A program made the translations under genes and the position numbers. Below are positions 61,829-64,000 of a stretch of DNA of 64,000 nucleotides, one piece after another. The notes under the pieces are model-generated. The model worked only from the letters and a program-made list of their open reading frames with translations, was not told where the DNA came from and ran no database searches. Position 1 is the stretch's first letter, and each line of letters starts with the position of its first letter. This DNA is from Chitinispirillum sp. (GTDB lineage Bacteria > Fibrobacterota > Chitinivibrionia > Chitinivibrionales > Chitinispirillaceae): contig SKJJ01000017.1 in the NCBI GenBank assembly GCA_007115975.1, positions 1 to 64,000 on the forward strand, in the 5' to 3' direction.

Positions 61829-63412
61829 TTATAACCTTTCAATGAGTTCCTCGGTAGCAATGTCATTTACACTATACGATAACAGATCAATAAAATCATG
61901 ACATCCTTCTTCAATAGTTGGCAATAACTCAACGCTCCCTTTTGAACATGCAAGATGTGCACATCTTGTGGCGTAGTACCTCACGATACCATCCATAACT
62001 TTTCCGGGTTCACATGTGTGTTGTGGTATATTTTGCAGAAGCTTTTTAAATATCTTTGATGCGCCACTGAGATCTTTTTTGAAGTACAACAGAATACCCT
62101 GCTGCAACAAGTCATCGATACTGTTTTTGTACTCTATTACGGGCTTCGGGTTGTGGGTATACATCTCAAACACTTTGAGCTTTTTGTCATATCCTTTTAC
62201 TTTTACTATGTCGATAAAACGGCAACACTCAACATTGGGTTCAAGATCATCAAAGATCTCCTTGGTGATAATTATTTCCAAGTCATACAGTTTTGCGATA
62301 TGTTCCAGCCTTGAACAAACATTTACCGCTGCACCGATATACGTCCTGTCCAACTTCTGTTCAGCTCCGATATTTGCTTCAAGAGTGGCTCCCTTTGAGA
62401 TACTAATCACATTACGAATTTTGTTAAGACCGGCATAAATCATTCGTTCATTATAACTTTGAAGAAGCGTTCTCATTTTAAGCGCAGCGGTAACAGCTGA
62501 TAATCCATCTGGAAAAATTGCCATTACGGCATCCCCCATTAATTTATCAACTTCTCCCCCGGCCTCAAACACTGGATTTATCATCATTTCAAAGTATTTA
62601 TTTATAAACTGAGCCTGAACCTCAGCATTATTCATTATTGATGTCAAAGGGGTAAAGTTTCTCATATCACAGATAAGAATTGCCTTTTCCACAATTCTGG
62701 GTCTATATGCTCGGGGATCTTTCCCCATATTTACTTCTTTTAGGATCGATGGTCTTACAAAGGTAGAAATAATCATATTCCTGCTGAGCAGTTCAATGTT
62801 TTTTTTCTCAAAAACGGATTTCCTTTTCTGAGCCTCCCCAGCCAATATCCTCATCGACTCTGAATCAAGCGACAACAGATAGAAAACGTTTGTGACCAAT
62901 TTCATGATACCGAGAACGAGAGCAGAAAACCAAGCGATAAAAAAGATACCAATAATTTCATTAAAGGCAACAAAAGGTGAGCCTGTGTACAACCAATAGA
63001 GCAAGATACCACCGAGAAATCCAACAGGAAAAAGTAAAATGGCAATAATCATTTTAGATGAAAACAAACCATAAAAGATTCCAGCCCAGATAAAGGAGGC
63101 TACCCAGTAGACCGAATTTAAATTCATCAGATAAAAAAAGGTAAAAACCACAGGCATGACAAGAAGGACAGCCACTTCATAGTAAATTTTTTGAAAAGTA
63201 TTCAAAATTTTTGAAAAGAATATGAGAGGGAAAAGGATAATAGAAGAGGTGATTCTAATATGTAAAGAATCCCAAAAACCGAGGTAAGTACATAGATAGT
63301 AAAAGACAGGAGATGCAATGGCACCTATAATTGCAACTGGTTTAAGTAGTTTTTCTGTTATATAGAAGTCTTTTGAAAAAGAGACCTTGAGAAAGGTTTC
63401 TAAATACTTCAT
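61829..63412 (-). CDS. Membrane-bound class III adenylate/guanylate cyclase
   Basis: A 527-residue protein. Residues 1-185 have about six membrane helices. A class III catalytic domain spans about 240-400: metal Asp249 (ILICDMRNFTPL), Asp294 (KLMGDAVMAIF), and Asn364/Arg368 of the transition-state site (TYIGAAVNVCSRLE). The commonly conserved Asp after IG is Ala here. Lys290 is the base-selecting Lys region, so ATP is the likely substrate. The C-terminal 120 residues are helical, perhaps a TPR-like module. Ribosome site AAAGGTG. No CRP-type regulator is in the window. Confidence 0.86.
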   Translation of the reverse strand: MKYLETFLKVSFSKDFYITEKLLKPVAIIGAIASPVFYYLCTYLGFWDSLHIRITSSIILFPLIFFSKILNTFQKIYYEVAVLLVMPVVFTFFYLMNLNSVYWVASFIWAGIFYGLFSSKMIIAILLFPVGFLGGILLYWLYTGSPFVAFNEIIGIFFIAWFSALVLGIMKLVTNVFYLLSLDSESMRILAGEAQKRKSVFEKKNIELLSRNMIISTFVRPSILKEVNMGKDPRAYRPRIVEKAILICDMRNFTPLTSIMNNAEVQAQFINKYFEMMINPVFEAGGEVDKLMGDAVMAIFPDGLSAVTAALKMRTLLQSYNERMIYAGLNKIRNVISISKGATLEANIGAEQKLDRTYIGAAVNVCSRLEHIAKLYDLEIIITKEIFDDLEPNVECCRFIDIVKVKGYDKKLKVFEMYTHNPKPVIEYKNSIDDLLQQGILLYFKKDLSGASKIFKKLLQNIPQHTCEPGKVMDGIVRYYATRCAHLACSKGSVELLPTIEEGCHDFIDLLSYSVNDIATEELIERL

Positions 63413-63575
63413 AAAGCACCTTTGGCCATTGATGTAAGAGTAGCACTAGAAATTCAGCGATACTATAGTTTTGATCTATTTGCTACTAAGTCAGTTTTAT
63501 CTCGTAAAACAATTTATATTATGATATAGTGAATAGGAAGTAAGTATTGAATTTAATTAAATCCACCAATTGATT

Positions 63576-64000
63576 ATGGAAAAACTCATCGAACAGTCAT
63601 TAAAAACATCTGAAAATCTCTCTTTTCGCGATTCTGACCGTGCTTTTTTTACTGTAGCAGTAACCGTTGAAATTGGCGACCATATTATTCAATGCGCGCA
63701 GTGTCAGAATATCAGTCTGACCGGTATGCTGATCAATGTAAAAGAGATCATAGAAGATGGTACGACCGGAACAGTGACATTAACCAAGAGATGTGCATTA
63801 AGGAGATATAGTTTTTCTGCAGATTTTGAAGCCATACGCGTGGAAAAGATAAAGGGAGGAACTTACAATATCGGCATTAAATTTGTCCATATGTATGAAG
63901 AAGACCAAAAAGTCCTTGCCCACATTGTCAATTATCACATAAGCCTTCTAATGCGAAAAAAAATTGAGATAGATGAGACAAAACTAAATGGAGTAATCTT
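63576..64000 (+). CDS. PilZ-like domain protein, 3' end cut by the window edge
   Basis: An open frame from an ATG at 63576 to the window edge (141 codons). It has NISLTGMLI near residue 53 and GIKFVHM near 104, the two conserved blocks of a PilZ-type c-di-GMP receptor barrel. The Arg-x3-Arg motif (RCALRRYSF region) is uncertain. The N-terminus lacks a clear ribosome site. It is divergent from the cyclase gene across about 160 bases. It could be a flagellar brake or other effector; the rest is outside the window. Confidence 0.6.
   Translation, partial: MEKLIEQSLKTSENLSFRDSDRAFFTVAVTVEIGDHIIQCAQCQNISLTGMLINVKEIIEDGTTGTVTLTKRCALRRYSFSADFEAIRVEKIKGGTYNIGIKFVHMYEEDQKVLAHIVNYHISLLMRKKIEIDETKLNGVI

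Noticed and set aside
1-64000. CRISPR array, rRNA operon, insertion sequence or prophage
   Set aside because: No regularly spaced repeats, rRNA signatures, transposase or phage structural genes were seen; the lone holin-like gene is of the chromosomal YqjE type.

Overview
The window reads as chromosome of a motile Gram-negative heterotroph. It has a flagellar gene block with sigma-54-type promoters, predicted outer-membrane beta-barrel and FecR-type envelope proteins, a FapA (DUF342) protein, a bacterial-type AspRS and a large alpha-glucan gene set. DUF2723, FecR-domain and DUF4404 families together with glycogen genes would fit an FCB-group bacterium, possibly Fibrobacterota (Chitinispirillia-like). 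That placement is inference, because no rRNA lies in the window. There is no CRISPR array, prophage or intact insertion sequence.

Layout. 1-9 kb (minus strand): TreY, a PTS enzyme I paralogue, a GT4 glycosyltransferase and a six-hairpin glycosidase. 9-13 kb: a stress-like accessory stretch with an RRM protein, a tandem PRC-barrel protein, two small membrane genes (one frameshifted), a bacterial release-factor-like (baeRF) protein and a DUF493 protein. 13-21 kb: a UMF1-type MFS transporter coupled to a secreted amidotransferase-like protein, aspS, a PAS-GGDEF-EAL protein, tatD and a receiver domain lacking its phospho-acceptor. 21.4-27.6 kb: flgJ-flgN-flgK-flgL, then flagellin, fliW and csrA. 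27.6-36 kb: pdxA, ogt, folE, a glgP-enzyme I operon and tRNA-Ser(GCT). 36-44 kb: DUF4404-ettA, a DUF2723 membrane protein, larE, greA and a eukaryotic-type UGPase. 44-49 kb: a FecR-domain protein followed by a beta-helix/outer-membrane-barrel protein. 49-58.5 kb: ybeY-corC, fapA-STAS, GT4, hydrolase, methyltransferase, and a DUF-purD operon behind a leader terminator. 58.8-64 kb: glgA, a GH57 enzyme, a class III cyclase and a PilZ gene cut by the window edge.

How it fits together. Three themes recur. (1) Alpha-glucan storage and turnover: TreY, GlgA, GlgP, GH57, a six-hairpin glycosidase and UGPase. Both PTS enzyme I paralogues sit beside these genes, with no HPr or EII in view, which suggests a PEP phosphorelay tied to glycogen state. 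(2) Flagellar late-gene control: sigma-54-type promoters precede flgJ and flagellin. The flagellin leader carries seven GGA motifs, and fliW and csrA lie just downstream, which is the expected layout of a Hag-FliW-CsrA translational switch. (3) Signalling: a GGDEF/EAL protein, a PilZ protein, a class III cyclase, tandem STAS domains and a degenerate receiver.

The most unusual items are the related extra domains inserted in both FlgK and FlgL, the FecR plus beta-helix/barrel pair, the enzyme I-glycogen linkage, probable CTG starts for ybeY and a small membrane gene, the attenuator-like purD leader, and an isolated GC-rich foldable element near 41.3 kb.
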